A stretch of 64,000 nucleotides of DNA from Enterococcus rivorum (GCF_001742285.1 NZ_MIEK01000013.1:1-64000), one strand, 5' to 3'; numbered from the stretch's first letter, positions 10,096-19,554 are shown. The notes: a model not told the origin generated them from the sequence alone. Made by a program: numbers and translations.

Positions 10096-10968
10096 ATGGA
10101 TTTGAAAAATGCAACGATAATTACAGCGATGGTTACCCCTTTTGATGAAAAGGGAGCAATCGATTTTGAACGTTTGCCACAATTAGTGGAACATTTATTA
10201 GCTAATCATACTGAAGGAATTATCCTTGCAGGGACAACTGGGGAGTCACCGACACTTACTCATGACGAAGAGATTGATTTGTTTAATGAAGTGATTCGCT
10301 TAGTTGATGGTCGAGTGCCAATTATTTGTGGTGTTGGTACTAATGATACAAGAGACTCGGTAGAATTTGTTCAAGAAATTTCTGCAATTCGTGGGATTGA
10401 TGCTGGTTTAGCTGTAGTCCCTTATTATAACAAACCGAATCAAGAAGGTTTATACCAACATTTTAAAGCAATCGCCGAAGCTAGTGATTTGCCAATTATT
10501 TTATACAATGTTCCTGGTAGAACAGTAGCTAACCTTGAGGTGGAGACAACTTTACGTTTAGCTGAACTTGATAACATTGTTGCAATTAAGGAATGTTCAG
10601 GATTAGATGCGCTGACAGAATTGATAGAACATGCACCAAATGACTTTTTAGTTTATACTGGAGAAGATTCATTAGCTTTTGCAACAAAAGCTTTAGGTGG
10701 CCAAGGGATTATTTCTGTTGCAAGTCATGTGCTTGGTACAGAAATGCATGAGATGTATCACGCACTAGAAGGTCAAGAACTGGTAAAAGCTGCGGCTATC
10801 CAACGCAAATTGTTGCCGAAAATGAACGCACTATTTTCTGTTCCTTCACCTGCGCCAGTAAAAGCAGCTTTAAATCATTTAGGTGTTTCTGTTGGCGAAT
10901 TACGACTACCTCTTGTATCATGTACAAATGAAGAAAAAGCGAAAATTTTAAGCACACTAGATTTCTAA
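10096..10968 (+). CDS. dapA: 4-hydroxy-tetrahydrodipicolinate synthase
   Basis: Condenses pyruvate with aspartate semialdehyde, first committed step to diaminopimelate and lysine. About 290 residues. The Schiff-base lysine is Lys165 in VAIKECSG, the proton-relay tyrosine Tyr137 in LYNVPGRT, and GTTGESPTL is present. The start at 10096 follows a GGGGGAAAA ribosome site; the in-frame ATG at 10075 precedes it. Lies between asd and rnjB, an arrangement also found in Bacillus (dapA next to the RNase J2 gene). Confidence 0.95.
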   Translation: MDLKNATIITAMVTPFDEKGAIDFERLPQLVEHLLANHTEGIILAGTTGESPTLTHDEEIDLFNEVIRLVDGRVPIICGVGTNDTRDSVEFVQEISAIRGIDAGLAVVPYYNKPNQEGLYQHFKAIAEASDLPIILYNVPGRTVANLEVETTLRLAELDNIVAIKECSGLDALTELIEHAPNDFLVYTGEDSLAFATKALGGQGIISVASHVLGTEMHEMYHALEGQELVKAAAIQRKLLPKMNALFSVPSPAPVKAALNHLGVSVGELRLPLVSCTNEEKAKILSTLDF

Positions 10969-10997
10969 TGCTAGTGTGAGAATATAGAGAGGTGAAA

Positions 10998-12683
10998 ATG
11001 TTGAGTACAATAAAAATCGTTCCCTTAGGTGGTGTCCGCGAAAATGGAAAAAACATGTACATTGCAGAAGTGGAAGATGAAATTTTTGTACTGGATTGTG
11101 GATTAAAGTATCCAGAGAATGAACTTTTAGGGATTGATGTAGTGATTCCAGATTTTACGTATTTGGAAGAAAATATTGATCGTGTAGCAGGAATTTTTCT
11201 GACACATGGTCATGCCGATGCAATAGGCGCATTACCTTATCTTTTATCGAAAGTTCATGTACCAGTATTTGGTACAGAATTAACAATCGAGCTAGCAAAA
11301 TTAAACGTAGAAAACCATGCTGATTCAAAAAAATTCAATGACTTTCATATCATTGATGCTCGGACTGAGATTGACTTTGGCAAAGCAACAATTAGTTTCT
11401 TCAGAACAACTCATACGATTCCAGATTCAATTGGAATTAATCTGAAAACAAAAGAAGGCAACATCGTATACACAGGAGATTTCAAATTTGATCAAAGTGC
11501 GATCCCGATGTATCAAACGGATTTTGGACGCTTAGCGGAGATTGGCAGTGAAGGTGTTTTAGCGTTGTTAAGTGACTCTTCTAATGCTGAAAACCCAACA
11601 CAGGTTGTTTCTGAACTTCAAATTGCTGAAGAAGTATTTGATACCATTAAATACTGGGAAGGCCGAATCATTGTTGCTTGTGTTGCCAGTAACTTGTTAC
11701 GAGTGCAGCAAGTATTGGATGCAGCTTACAAGTCAAATAGAAAAGTTGTTTTAACAGGGCAAGATTTAGAACGTATCATTAGAACAGCCATGCGTTTAGA
11801 AAAATTACAATTACCAAGCGAAGACTTGTTAATTAATGCAAAAGAAATGAAAAAATATGCACCAGAAGAATTAGTTATTCTGGAAACAGGAAGAATGGGC
11901 GAACCAATCAAATCCTTGCAAAAAATGGCTAACAGTACTCATGGAACTGTAAGAATCCAAGAAGGTGATTTAGTTTATATCACAACAACACCAACAACTG
12001 CTATGGAAACGATGGTAGCAAAAACAGAAGATATCGTATATCGAGCAGGTGGAATTGTGAAGCAAATTTCTGATAACCTTCGTGTTTCAGGTCATGCCGG
12101 TCCAACAGATCTTCAATTAATGTTGAACTTAATGAAACCAAAGTACTTTATTCCTGTTCAAGGAGAGTATCGCCAGTTAGCTGCTCATGCTGATTTAGCC
12201 CACGAATTAGGGATTCCTTATAAACAAATCTTCATTACAGGCCGTGGCGATATTTTAGAGTATAAAAACAAAAAAATGACAGTTGCTGGAAGTACAACAG
12301 CAGATAATATTATGATTGATGGATTGGGTGTTGGAGATATCGGCAACATTGTTCTCCGAGATCGAAGAATTCTTTCAGAAGATGGTATTTTTGTAGTGGT
12401 TGTCACAATCAATCGCCGTGAGAAAAAAATTGTATCTCCAGCTAAAATTACTTCTAGAGGTTTTGTTTATGTAAAAACAAGCAAAGACCTTATGAAGGAA
12501 AGCGGCAGTATGGTAACGGAAATTGTCGAAAAACATTTAGCTAGTTCTGATTTTGAGTGGAGCAAGTTAAAACAAGAAATTCGCGATAACTTGAGTCGTT
12601 ATCTTTTTGAACAAACAAAACGTAGACCAGTGATCCTTCCTGTAATTATGGAAGCAACACAACGTAAATGGTCTAAAAGTTAA
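10998..12683 (+). CDS. rnjB: Ribonuclease J2 (non-canonical active site)
   Basis: Beta-lactamase/beta-CASP RNase of the RNase J family, about 561 residues, partner of RNase J1 in RNA decay and processing. The metal-binding motif reads HGHADA (residues 70-75) instead of HxHxDH: the final His is Ala. That change, together with the location after dapA and closeness to B. subtilis RNase J2, marks J2 rather than J1. J2 proteins are known to be weak nucleases acting mainly in complex with J1. The C-terminal region retains TRGFVYVK and TKRRPVILPVI. ATG 10998 is preferred over GTG 10992, which overlaps the AGAGAGG ribosome site. Confidence 0.9.
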   Translation: MLSTIKIVPLGGVRENGKNMYIAEVEDEIFVLDCGLKYPENELLGIDVVIPDFTYLEENIDRVAGIFLTHGHADAIGALPYLLSKVHVPVFGTELTIELAKLNVENHADSKKFNDFHIIDARTEIDFGKATISFFRTTHTIPDSIGINLKTKEGNIVYTGDFKFDQSAIPMYQTDFGRLAEIGSEGVLALLSDSSNAENPTQVVSELQIAEEVFDTIKYWEGRIIVACVASNLLRVQQVLDAAYKSNRKVVLTGQDLERIIRTAMRLEKLQLPSEDLLINAKEMKKYAPEELVILETGRMGEPIKSLQKMANSTHGTVRIQEGDLVYITTTPTTAMETMVAKTEDIVYRAGGIVKQISDNLRVSGHAGPTDLQLMLNLMKPKYFIPVQGEYRQLAAHADLAHELGIPYKQIFITGRGDILEYKNKKMTVAGSTTADNIMIDGLGVGDIGNIVLRDRRILSEDGIFVVVVTINRREKKIVSPAKITSRGFVYVKTSKDLMKESGSMVTEIVEKHLASSDFEWSKLKQEIRDNLSRYLFEQTKRRPVILPVIMEATQRKWSKS

Positions 12684-12691
12684 TAAAAATG

Positions 12692-12728
12692 AACTGTAAT
12701 TTTCGCTTGTCGAGGTTACAGTTTTTTT
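12692..12728 (+). terminator. Terminator of asd-dapA-rnjB
   Basis: AACTGTAA (12692-12699) pairs with TTACAGTT (12716-12723), followed by T residues. Confidence 0.8.
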
Positions 12729-12786
12729 GATAATGATGGAGAATAAATGAACGTCTGAATGGTTAGTTGAGTGGATTAGTTATTAA

Positions 12787-12815
12787 TTTACCTTTTGACG
12801 CTTCTTCGTTACAAT
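12787..12815 (+). promoter_or_regulatory. Promoter of the AI-2E-family permease gene
   Basis: TTTACC (12787-12792), 17-nt spacer, TACAAT (12810-12815). It overlaps the longest possible frame of the next gene, which confirms the later start. Confidence 0.6.
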
Positions 12816-12836
12816 GAAGAGAAAGGGGATGATGGC

Positions 12837-14018
12837 ATGGAAAAAAAGAAAGAAACAAAATGGATTCAATTTCTTGGAGGGAAAAACTTACTATTTACTT
12901 TGTTTTCTTTATTGCTCCTTGGATGTGTGATTTTCGTTTTTCATCAAATAAGTTTTATTTTTAAGCCGATTCAAGTCGTTTTTAAAACAACGATTGGACC
13001 GATGATTTTAGCATTGATTCTCTATTATCTTTTTAATCCAATAGTAAACTTTTTAGAAAAACGCAAGATTAAACGAATTTACAGTGTCATTGGTATTTTC
13101 ATTCTAATTATTGCTTTAATCGTTACAGGGATTCTTTTAGTCGTTCCGATTTTACAGAAACAAGGAGATAGTCTCGTAAAAAATTTCCCGAAATACATGG
13201 ACGATTTGAATCAAATGATTACTAAATTATTCCACAGTTCCTTTTTAGAAAAACCATTAACTAATGCGCTTGATAGTGTGCAAAGATGGTTTGATAATAT
13301 CTCCAGTAGTTTAGGAAATTACTATAGTAAGGCGATAGAAGGAGCGTCTACAGTTTTCTCAACAATTACTGGTTTTGCTTTGATTGTTTTGACTGCACCG
13401 ATTATTACATTCTTTCTATTAAAAGATGATCAAAAATTTTTCAGTTTTCTATTAAAAATAATTCCACCTAGTTTTCGGAAAGATGCCAAGGAAATTGGAG
13501 AAACGATGAATAATCAAGTTGGAGCTTATTTAAAAGGACAGATTATTGTTTCTATTGCAATTGGTATTTTAACATTTATTGGTTTTTTCTTGATTCAAGT
13601 ACCTTACGCAGGAACATTAGCGATTATTGTTGGGATTACAGCCGTGGTTCCATATGTGGGTCCGGTGATTGCTTTTATTCCGGCTGCAATTGTTGCTATT
13701 ATGGTTTCATTTGGTATGTTTATTAAGATGTGCATTGTTTGGATGATTGTTCAAAGTTTAAATGGGCATTTGATTCAACCTCAAATTATGGGGAAAAAGT
13801 TAGTCGTTCATCCACTAACGATTATTATCGTATTGCTAGTAATGGGTGATTTATTAGGAATGTTTGGCTTCATTTTCGGAATTCCAATTTATGCTATTTT
13901 TAAAGTTCTAGTAACTTATCTATTCCGTAAGTTTAAGCAACGTTACAATCAGTTTTATGGAGAAAATGGAGAGTATGAAGACACCGAATTTTCCAAAGAA
14001 GAATATTTAGACGAGTAG
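12837..14018 (+). CDS. AI-2E family transporter (PerM/YdiK-like permease)
   Basis: About 393 residues with some eight membrane segments: two near residues 20-60 and 65-95, a soluble loop to about 180, then a clustered C-terminal membrane half. Typical family features are the amphipathic region around the KDD segment (LLKDDQKFF) and the conserved QIMGKKLVVHPLTIIIVLL stretch. The family name comes from an AI-2 exporter in E. coli, but many members move other substrates, including cations; closeness to luxS is suggestive only. Start ATG 12837 follows AAGGGG (12823-12828). Confidence 0.85.
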   Translation: MEKKKETKWIQFLGGKNLLFTLFSLLLLGCVIFVFHQISFIFKPIQVVFKTTIGPMILALILYYLFNPIVNFLEKRKIKRIYSVIGIFILIIALIVTGILLVVPILQKQGDSLVKNFPKYMDDLNQMITKLFHSSFLEKPLTNALDSVQRWFDNISSSLGNYYSKAIEGASTVFSTITGFALIVLTAPIITFFLLKDDQKFFSFLLKIIPPSFRKDAKEIGETMNNQVGAYLKGQIIVSIAIGILTFIGFFLIQVPYAGTLAIIVGITAVVPYVGPVIAFIPAAIVAIMVSFGMFIKMCIVWMIVQSLNGHLIQPQIMGKKLVVHPLTIIIVLLVMGDLLGMFGFIFGIPIYAIFKVLVTYLFRKFKQRYNQFYGENGEYEDTEFSKEEYLDE

Positions 14019-14069
14019 ATTGGCTTAGTAATTTAAGCATAGAAGCTAACCATGATCCGCACAAATTTT

Positions 14070-14107
14070 AATCGGCTGAAGTAAGTTTACGCTTAGTTCA
14101 GCCGATT
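14070..14107. terminator. Bidirectional terminator between the permease and ogt
   Basis: Perfect 11-bp stem AATCGGCTGAA (14070-14080) with TTCAGCCGATT (14097-14107) between convergent genes. Confidence 0.75.
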
Positions 14108-14130
14108 TATTTTATATGAAATATTCAGGA

Positions 14131-14589
14131 TTAACTAATAAAGTTTTCTAAAGCAAGTAACTGTTTTTTTATGGATAAACCATCTAGCTCAGAACGCCCT
14201 AAGTAACCAACTAACTTTCCGTTTTTTCCAATGACGCGATGACAAGGAACAATGATTGGTAGAGGATTACGACTGTTGGCTTGACCAATTGCTCGAACCG
14301 CTTTTGGTGAGTTGACAGCAATCGCAATGTCTAAATAGCTACGAGTTTCTCCAAAAGGAATCGTATAGAGAGCCTTCCAAACTTTTTGTTGAAAAGGGGT
14401 TCCTTTCTCAAAAATAAAAGGAACGGTAAAATTTTGTCTTGTTCCAGCAAAGTATTCATGTAATTCTTGCGCTGCTTGTTCAGTAAATATATTTGTTTTA
14501 GCATTCTCAATTGATTGAAAAGAAACTTTGGTCAAGCCCAAGTCATTTGCATCTAGCCAAAGAGGGCCAATGGCAGTGTTGATTTTCAT
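14131..14589 (-). CDS. ogt: Methylated-DNA--protein-cysteine methyltransferase
   Basis: Suicide repair protein removing O6-alkyl groups from guanine. 152 residues with the acceptor Cys116 in IVPCHRVIG, and the helix-turn-helix/arginine-finger region GETRSYLDIA...SPKAVRAIGQAN before it. Monocistronic, with no Ada-type regulatory domain. No LexA-type box was seen near its start. Confidence 0.93.
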   Translation of the reverse strand: MKINTAIGPLWLDANDLGLTKVSFQSIENAKTNIFTEQAAQELHEYFAGTRQNFTVPFIFEKGTPFQQKVWKALYTIPFGETRSYLDIAIAVNSPKAVRAIGQANSRNPLPIIVPCHRVIGKNGKLVGYLGRSELDGLSIKKQLLALENFIS

Positions 14590-14754
14590 TATTTCAGAAC
14601 CCCAATCCGTTGATATTTTCAGTCATTCTTTATTATACTCTGTATAGAAATATGGTACTATAATTTGTAGAGTAAGAAAGTCATATTTTTTTATTCAGTA
14701 TAGCATAAAACGAGACGGATTATTTATGACAGAAGATGAAAGGAAATGGTAAAA

Positions 14755-16155
14755 ATGGAAGAAGTGGTGATTTTCCACACCAATGATTTACACTCTCATT
14801 TAGAAAATTGGCCTAAAATTCGTCGATATATACTAGAAAAAAGAGCAGATTACTTAGCTGAAAATAAATCAGTAATTACCCTTGATTTAGGCGATTTTGT
14901 TGATCGCTGGCATCCGTTGACTGAAGCAACGGATGGGCAAGGAAATATTGAATTAATGAATACCTTGAATTACGATGCTGTAACGATTGGTAACAATGAA
15001 GGCGTTGGAAACTCCAAAGAGCAATTGAATCAACTATATACTAAAGCAAATTTTGATATTATCCTTGGCAATTTATTTGATAAAGAGACGGGAAGAGCCC
15101 CTTCTTGGGTGCAACCGCATAAAATGATAGAGACAAAAGAGCATAAGATTGGACTCCTTGCTTTGACTGCACCCTTTCCATTAACCTATAGTCCTAATGG
15201 TTGGAAAATTCATACAACGGATCAAGTATTACCAAAACTCATTAATGAAGTGAAAGAAAAATGCGATATCTTGATTTTAATGAGTCATCTTGGCATTGAT
15301 GAAGATTTAAGAATTGCTAATACTTATCCTGAAATCGATGTTTTACTTGGTTCTCATACCCATCATTTATTTCCTGATGGAGAAAAAGTTAATCAAATGC
15401 AACTTGCAGCAGCTGGAAAGTTCGGAATGTATATCGGTGAGGTTCATTTAACCATTAATCAAGGACAGATTATTGATAGTTTTGCTAGAACCATTCCAAC
15501 AGCTGAATTATCAGGAGAAACAGAAGATCAAGAAGAGATAGCGAACTTTTTAGATCAAGGCCATCATTTGTTAACCGAAAAAAGGATCGCTGAAATTCCT
15601 TGGATGTTAAGTAGAGATTTGAAACAGGAACATCCCTTTATTGAAGTTGCGTTGGAAGCTCTAAAAGAACGTGGAAAAACAGAAGTAGCAATTTTAAATA
15701 ATGGATTGTTTATGGTAGATATTCCTGCTGGAGATGTTAATGAAGATCTGTTGCATCAGGCGTTGCCTCATCCTATGCATTTGATTAATGTAACATTAAG
15801 TGGCACTGATTTAATTCGTTTAGTACGAGAAATGGAGAAAAATAGGCATTTTTTGAGAAAGTTTCCAATTGTCGGAATGGGCTTTAGAGGAAAAGTTTTT
15901 GGCGAACTTCGATATAATGGATTATCGTATGATAAGAAAAACCAAAAGGTCTATTGGCTAGGTAACTTAGTTGATGAAACAGCCAATTATACATTTACTA
16001 CAGTCGATCATTTTATGTTTGTTCCATTTTTTCCCACAATTGAGTTGGCTGGGAAAGTTGAATTTATTTTTCCTGAATTTATTCGTACAGTTGTAGGAGC
16101 TTATCTGAAACGATACTATCCAATCATTTCAAAACAAGGTATAATAAAGAAATAG
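14755..16155 (+). CDS. Bifunctional metallophosphatase/5'-nucleotidase (YunD-like)
   Basis: About 466 residues. The N-terminal metallophosphoesterase domain has HTNDLHSHLE (metal ligands), GDFVDRWHP, GNNEGVGN and GSHTHHLFP; the C-terminal 5'-nucleotidase-type domain follows from about residue 290. No signal peptide is seen, so it is probably cytosolic like B. subtilis YunD. ATG 14755 is chosen with AAAGGA (14739-14744) upstream; ATG 14746 is too close. First gene of an operon with yutD and a HAD phosphatase, 11 bp before yutD. Confidence 0.85.
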   Translation: MEEVVIFHTNDLHSHLENWPKIRRYILEKRADYLAENKSVITLDLGDFVDRWHPLTEATDGQGNIELMNTLNYDAVTIGNNEGVGNSKEQLNQLYTKANFDIILGNLFDKETGRAPSWVQPHKMIETKEHKIGLLALTAPFPLTYSPNGWKIHTTDQVLPKLINEVKEKCDILILMSHLGIDEDLRIANTYPEIDVLLGSHTHHLFPDGEKVNQMQLAAAGKFGMYIGEVHLTINQGQIIDSFARTIPTAELSGETEDQEEIANFLDQGHHLLTEKRIAEIPWMLSRDLKQEHPFIEVALEALKERGKTEVAILNNGLFMVDIPAGDVNEDLLHQALPHPMHLINVTLSGTDLIRLVREMEKNRHFLRKFPIVGMGFRGKVFGELRYNGLSYDKKNQKVYWLGNLVDETANYTFTTVDHFMFVPFFPTIELAGKVEFIFPEFIRTVVGAYLKRYYPIISKQGIIKK

Positions 16156-16166
16156 GCGGTGAAGAA

Positions 16167-16814
16167 ATGACAGAAAAAGAAACAAAATCAAATAAAAAAT
16201 CAGAAAAACAAGAAGCCACATTAACAGATGAAATCACGGCTGTCCTTGAAGAAATAAAAGAAGAACCGATTAAAGAAAAGAAAAAAGGTGAAATTGTCAC
16301 GATTCTTGACGAAAATCAGATTACTATAGGGGACAAAAAATACCGAATTGTTAAAGACCATCGTGAAGCGTTCGATGCAGAACGATTAGGGGAACGCTAT
16401 AGTGATGTTCTTTCTCGTTATGACTATATTGTAGGCGATTGTGGTTATGATCAGCTTAGATTAAGAGGCTTTTTCAGTGAAAGTAATCGCAAAGCGGCAC
16501 CGGAGCAACGGATTGATACCTTAGAAGATTACCTTTATGAATTTTGTAATTTTGGTTGTGCTTATTTTGTAATTGAACGTCTAGGCAGCAAAAAAGAAAA
16601 AACACAAAATAGAAAAAAACGTCCTAGAAAAGGGAATGGACAACAACAAGCTCATATAGAAGAAAAACAAGTTACTGTTCCTAAAGGAGCCAAAAATAAG
16701 GCGAAACCAGTAATTAAAAATCGCCAAGAAACTAAGAAACAACCGGTTGGCAAAAAACAAGAAAATAAAGAAACGAATGGTCGATCTTTTACGATTCGAA
16801 AACGTGAGGAGTAA
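16167..16814 (+). CDS. yutD: YutD family protein (DUF1027) with charged tails
   Basis: The conserved YutD core lies at about residues 45-135 (YRIVKDHREAFDAERLGERY, DYIVGDCGYDQLRLRGFF, CNFGCAYFVIER). It is flanked by an acidic/Lys-rich N-terminal tail of about 45 residues and a Lys/Arg/Gln-rich C-terminal tail of about 80 residues. The whole is 215 residues, about twice the B. subtilis protein. The basic tail suggests nucleic-acid or ribosome contact, which is inference. Function of the family is unknown. Sits between the metallophosphatase and the HAD phosphatase, as in related Firmicutes. Confidence 0.85.
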   Translation: MTEKETKSNKKSEKQEATLTDEITAVLEEIKEEPIKEKKKGEIVTILDENQITIGDKKYRIVKDHREAFDAERLGERYSDVLSRYDYIVGDCGYDQLRLRGFFSESNRKAAPEQRIDTLEDYLYEFCNFGCAYFVIERLGSKKEKTQNRKKRPRKGNGQQQAHIEEKQVTVPKGAKNKAKPVIKNRQETKKQPVGKKQENKETNGRSFTIRKREE

Positions 16815-16820
16815 GAGCCA

Positions 16821-17594
16821 GTGAGCAGAGAGTATCAAGGATATTTGATTGATTTAGATGGAACGATATATTTAGGAGAAGAGATCATTCCAGCAGGGAA
16901 AAGATTTATCGAACAGCTACAACAAAGAAAGCTACCTTTCTTATTTGTTACAAACAATACTACAAAAACACCAGAAGCTGTTGCCAATCGTTTAGCAAAA
17001 GAGTTCGACATTCATGTTTCAAAAGAAACGATTTATACAGCGAGTCTAGCAACGATTGATTACATGAAAGAATCTGGTAAAGGGAAAAAAGTCTATGTGA
17101 TTGGAGAATCAGGATTAGTAGATTTAATTTTGTCTGCTGGTTTTATCTGGGATGAAGAGACACCGGATTATGTCGTTGTTGGCTTAGATACTCATATTAC
17201 CTATGAAAAAATCTCCAAAGCAGTTCTTGCAATCCAAAAAGGTGGAACATTTATTGGGACCAATCCTGATAAAAATATTCCTACAGAAGCAGGTCTCTTA
17301 CCAGGTGCAGGGTCTCTCATTTCTTTGGTAGAAACGGCCACGCAAGTAAAACCAATATTTATCGGCAAGCCTAATGCAATTATTATGGATGAAGCGATTA
17401 AAATAATGAACTTAGCTAAAAAAGATGTGCTAATGGTTGGAGATAATTATGAGACAGATATTCAATCAGGAGTTCAAAACGGAATTGATAGTTTGTTAGT
17501 ACTATCTGGCTTTACACCTAAGACTGCCGTAGCGGATTTACCAGTTCAACCAACTTACGTTTTAGATTCTTTAGATGAGTGGGTATTTGAATGA
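16821..17594 (+). CDS. HAD-superfamily sugar/nucleotide phosphatase (NagD/YutF-like)
   Basis: 257 residues. HAD motif I is DLDGTIYLGEE, motif II FVTNNTTKTP, and motif IV GDNYETDIQSG. The large cap between them is typical of the NagD-like IIA subfamily (TIGR01457 type). Acts on small phosphorylated metabolites; the substrate is unknown. Start is GTG 16821 with GAGGAG (16806-16811). Its stop overlaps the next gene by ATGA, so translation is coupled. Confidence 0.9.
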   Translation: MSREYQGYLIDLDGTIYLGEEIIPAGKRFIEQLQQRKLPFLFVTNNTTKTPEAVANRLAKEFDIHVSKETIYTASLATIDYMKESGKGKKVYVIGESGLVDLILSAGFIWDEETPDYVVVGLDTHITYEKISKAVLAIQKGGTFIGTNPDKNIPTEAGLLPGAGSLISLVETATQVKPIFIGKPNAIIMDEAIKIMNLAKKDVLMVGDNYETDIQSGVQNGIDSLLVLSGFTPKTAVADLPVQPTYVLDSLDEWVFE

Positions 17595-18235
17595 GAAAGA
17601 AAATAGACTGGCGTTGGCTTGAGCGAGGCGGTATTTTTTGCTTGATTTTAACCATTCTGACATTAAGTATCACGATAACCATTAATTTTAGACTATTGTA
17701 TGTTTTTGATATCGACAGCTTAAATATTTTGAACGGTATGGATATGAGCAAAACTGTCTTATTGAAAAATTTTGACCAATTGATGAACTATCTTAACAAT
17801 CCTTTTGTGCATACGTTGAAATTATCTGATTTTCCTGTGTCGGAAAGTGGAGCCTTTCATTTTTATGAAGTAAAAAGATTGTTTTTACTCTGCTATGGTG
17901 TTTTAATTGTAACCATTGTACCTAGTATTTTGTTTATTCGTCAATTAAGTAAAAGAGATAGAATTTGGCGATTAATTAGACCTTTTCAATGGGGGATGGC
18001 AATTCCAGCGCTATTTGCTGGAGTAATGGTTCTTTGGTTTGACCAATTTTTTATTGCCTTTCATGGTGTTTTTTTCAATAACGATGATTGGCTTTTTGAT
18101 CCTTTGACAGATCCAATTATCAATGTTTTGCCAGAAGAATTTTTCATGCATTCTTTTATTTTATTTTTTATCGTCCTAGAATTGTTGTTTTTTATTGGGA
18201 TTATTATTGGAAAACGTTCGCTAAAAAAAATATAA
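17591..18235 (+). CDS. Integral membrane protein of the TIGR01906 type
   Basis: 214 residues with four hydrophobic segments: about residues 13-37, 95-115, 132-155 and 188-208. A conserved extracytoplasmic part lies between the first two (FPVSESGAFHFYEVKR). Function unknown. Such proteins are repeatedly found directly after the NagD-like phosphatase in Lactobacillales, as here with a 4-bp overlap. Confidence 0.75.
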   Translation: MRKKIDWRWLERGGIFCLILTILTLSITITINFRLLYVFDIDSLNILNGMDMSKTVLLKNFDQLMNYLNNPFVHTLKLSDFPVSESGAFHFYEVKRLFLLCYGVLIVTIVPSILFIRQLSKRDRIWRLIRPFQWGMAIPALFAGVMVLWFDQFFIAFHGVFFNNDDWLFDPLTDPIINVLPEEFFMHSFILFFIVLELLFFIGIIIGKRSLKKI

Positions 18236-18300
18236 GTCGTCGAAAAATTCGCTTTAGAAAAGATAGTTTATCGCTTAGAACTAAAAAAATAAGAGCATAA

Positions 18301-18343
18301 AAACGCACAAAATCAGCATTTTAATAATGTATTTTGTGCGTTT
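18301..18343. terminator. Bidirectional terminator
   Basis: Perfect 13-bp stem AAACGCACAAAAT (18301-18313) with ATTTTGTGCGTTT (18331-18343) between convergent operons. The A-run on its left gives a good U-tract for the minus-strand transcript. Confidence 0.85.
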
Positions 18344-18345
18344 CT

Positions 18346-18936
18346 TTAGATATCATTCTTTAAAATTTTTTTCGCTCTAGTTCCTATCTTTATGTAGTAA
18401 AGAGAGCAGAGTAGTAAAAATAACGGAGGAGCTACCCGAAGTACTACGAAGAATGTTTTGACAAGAACTTGACCAATAATTTGTAGCCCAGATTGTTCCC
18501 AAGCAGGTGATGCCAAATACCACGAAGGAATATCGCTAAAATTTAGTTTAAGAATAAATAAATTGATAATAAATAAGACACTATAAAAGGTAGCTTGTTG
18601 ATACAAACGCTTATATCGCTCGTTACTTGATTTAATATCTGAAAATATATTTAAGTTTTGGTTGTTTTTTGGTAAAAAGAAATGAAAGCCACTGTTTTGA
18701 CTCCCACTTATATGAGACCAGCCGCTATCTTCAAACAAAGTCAAGTAATCAACGTAACTAGTTTTGTTTCTAAATGTTTGATAGTCAATTTTATAATTGG
18801 AGCTTGTCGGTGTGGATTTTTCAAATGTATAAATATTCCAGCTATTGTACTTAGCTAAACGCCAACCTTTTTCTGACATTTCTTTTAAATAATTCTCTTC
18901 TTTCTCCATATCAACAAATACTCTAAACTTTTTCAT
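18346..18936 (-). CDS. DUF2812 domain membrane protein
   Basis: About 196 residues. An N-terminal DUF2812 domain (KKFRVFVDMEKEENYLKEMS, GWRLAKYN, FEKSTP, DYLTLFEDSGW) is followed by two membrane segments near residues 118-140 and 160-185. These proteins are nearly always encoded directly after a PadR-type regulator and are thought to be its membrane partner; the function is unknown. ATG 18936 follows AGGAGG, which overlaps the end of the padR gene, so the two are co-translated. A longer frame to 18969 is not supported. Confidence 0.82.
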   Translation of the reverse strand: MKKFRVFVDMEKEENYLKEMSEKGWRLAKYNSWNIYTFEKSTPTSSNYKIDYQTFRNKTSYVDYLTLFEDSGWSHISGSQNSGFHFFLPKNNQNLNIFSDIKSSNERYKRLYQQATFYSVLFIINLFILKLNFSDIPSWYLASPAWEQSGLQIIGQVLVKTFFVVLRVAPPLFLLLCSLYYIKIGTRAKKILKNDI

Positions 18937-18949
18937 TTTATCTAGCCTC

Positions 18950-19258
18950 CTATAATAATTCATCAGCAATCACGACTAATTGTTTTAATCTTTTAACTTC
19001 CAGCGCTAAAACTTTTTTTCCTGCATCTGTTAATACATAGACTCGACGACGTTTATCATTGCTAGGTACTTCTCTAATCAGTTTCTGTTTTAATAAGTTT
19101 TCAGTTGCACCATACATAGTTCCAGCAGCAATACGAACTCTTCCGTTGCTTAATTCCTCTACTTTTTGCATAATGGCATACCCATGTAATGGTTCTAGTA
19201 ATGAGATCATAATATAGAAGGTTGTTTCAGTTAAAGGTAATAGCTTATTTATATTCAT
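18950..19258 (-). CDS. PadR family transcriptional regulator
   Basis: 102 residues, a winged-helix PadR protein of the short (PadR-s2) class: FYIMISLLEPLHGYAIMQKVEEL is the recognition domain, AAGTMYGATENLLKQKLI the second half, and KRRRVYVLTDAGKKVL the wing. Normally a repressor responding to a small molecule or membrane stress. The promoter region has two ACTGTATA repeats, so autoregulation is likely. Co-transcribed with the DUF2812 membrane protein. Confidence 0.9.
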   Translation of the reverse strand: MNINKLLPLTETTFYIMISLLEPLHGYAIMQKVEELSNGRVRIAAGTMYGATENLLKQKLIREVPSNDKRRRVYVLTDAGKKVLALEVKRLKQLVVIADELL

Positions 19259-19298
19259 TGTCTCCTCCTATTTTTCTTGTATTTATATAAACAGTTAT

Positions 19299-19340
19299 AC
19301 TGTATAGTTTGATTATATATAGTAAGACTGTATATGTCAA
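19299..19340 (-). promoter_or_regulatory. Consensus promoter and likely PadR operator
   Basis: On the minus strand TTGACA (19340-19335), 17-nt spacer and TATAAT (19317-19312) form a perfect promoter for the padR gene. ACTGTATA occurs at 19327-19334 in the spacer and again at 19299-19306 near the start of transcription, with an adjoining inverted copy ACAGT at 19291-19295. The remainder of the 296-bp divergent gap shows no gene. Confidence 0.75.
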
Positions 19341-19554
19341 TTAATAGTTGTAAGAGAAAAGTAACGATTATATTTCCGGAATCTTTCTTTTATAGTGTTA
19401 AATGATTGATTTAATAACATTTTTTTACTATATTAAGCTAAATATTTTCATAAATTATTTAACAATGCTAATCTTAACATATAGACAGAATCTGAATGAT
19501 TAATAGTTTCAGAATTTTTTTCTGTTATGTAAAAAAAGAAAGAAGGAAAAGAGT

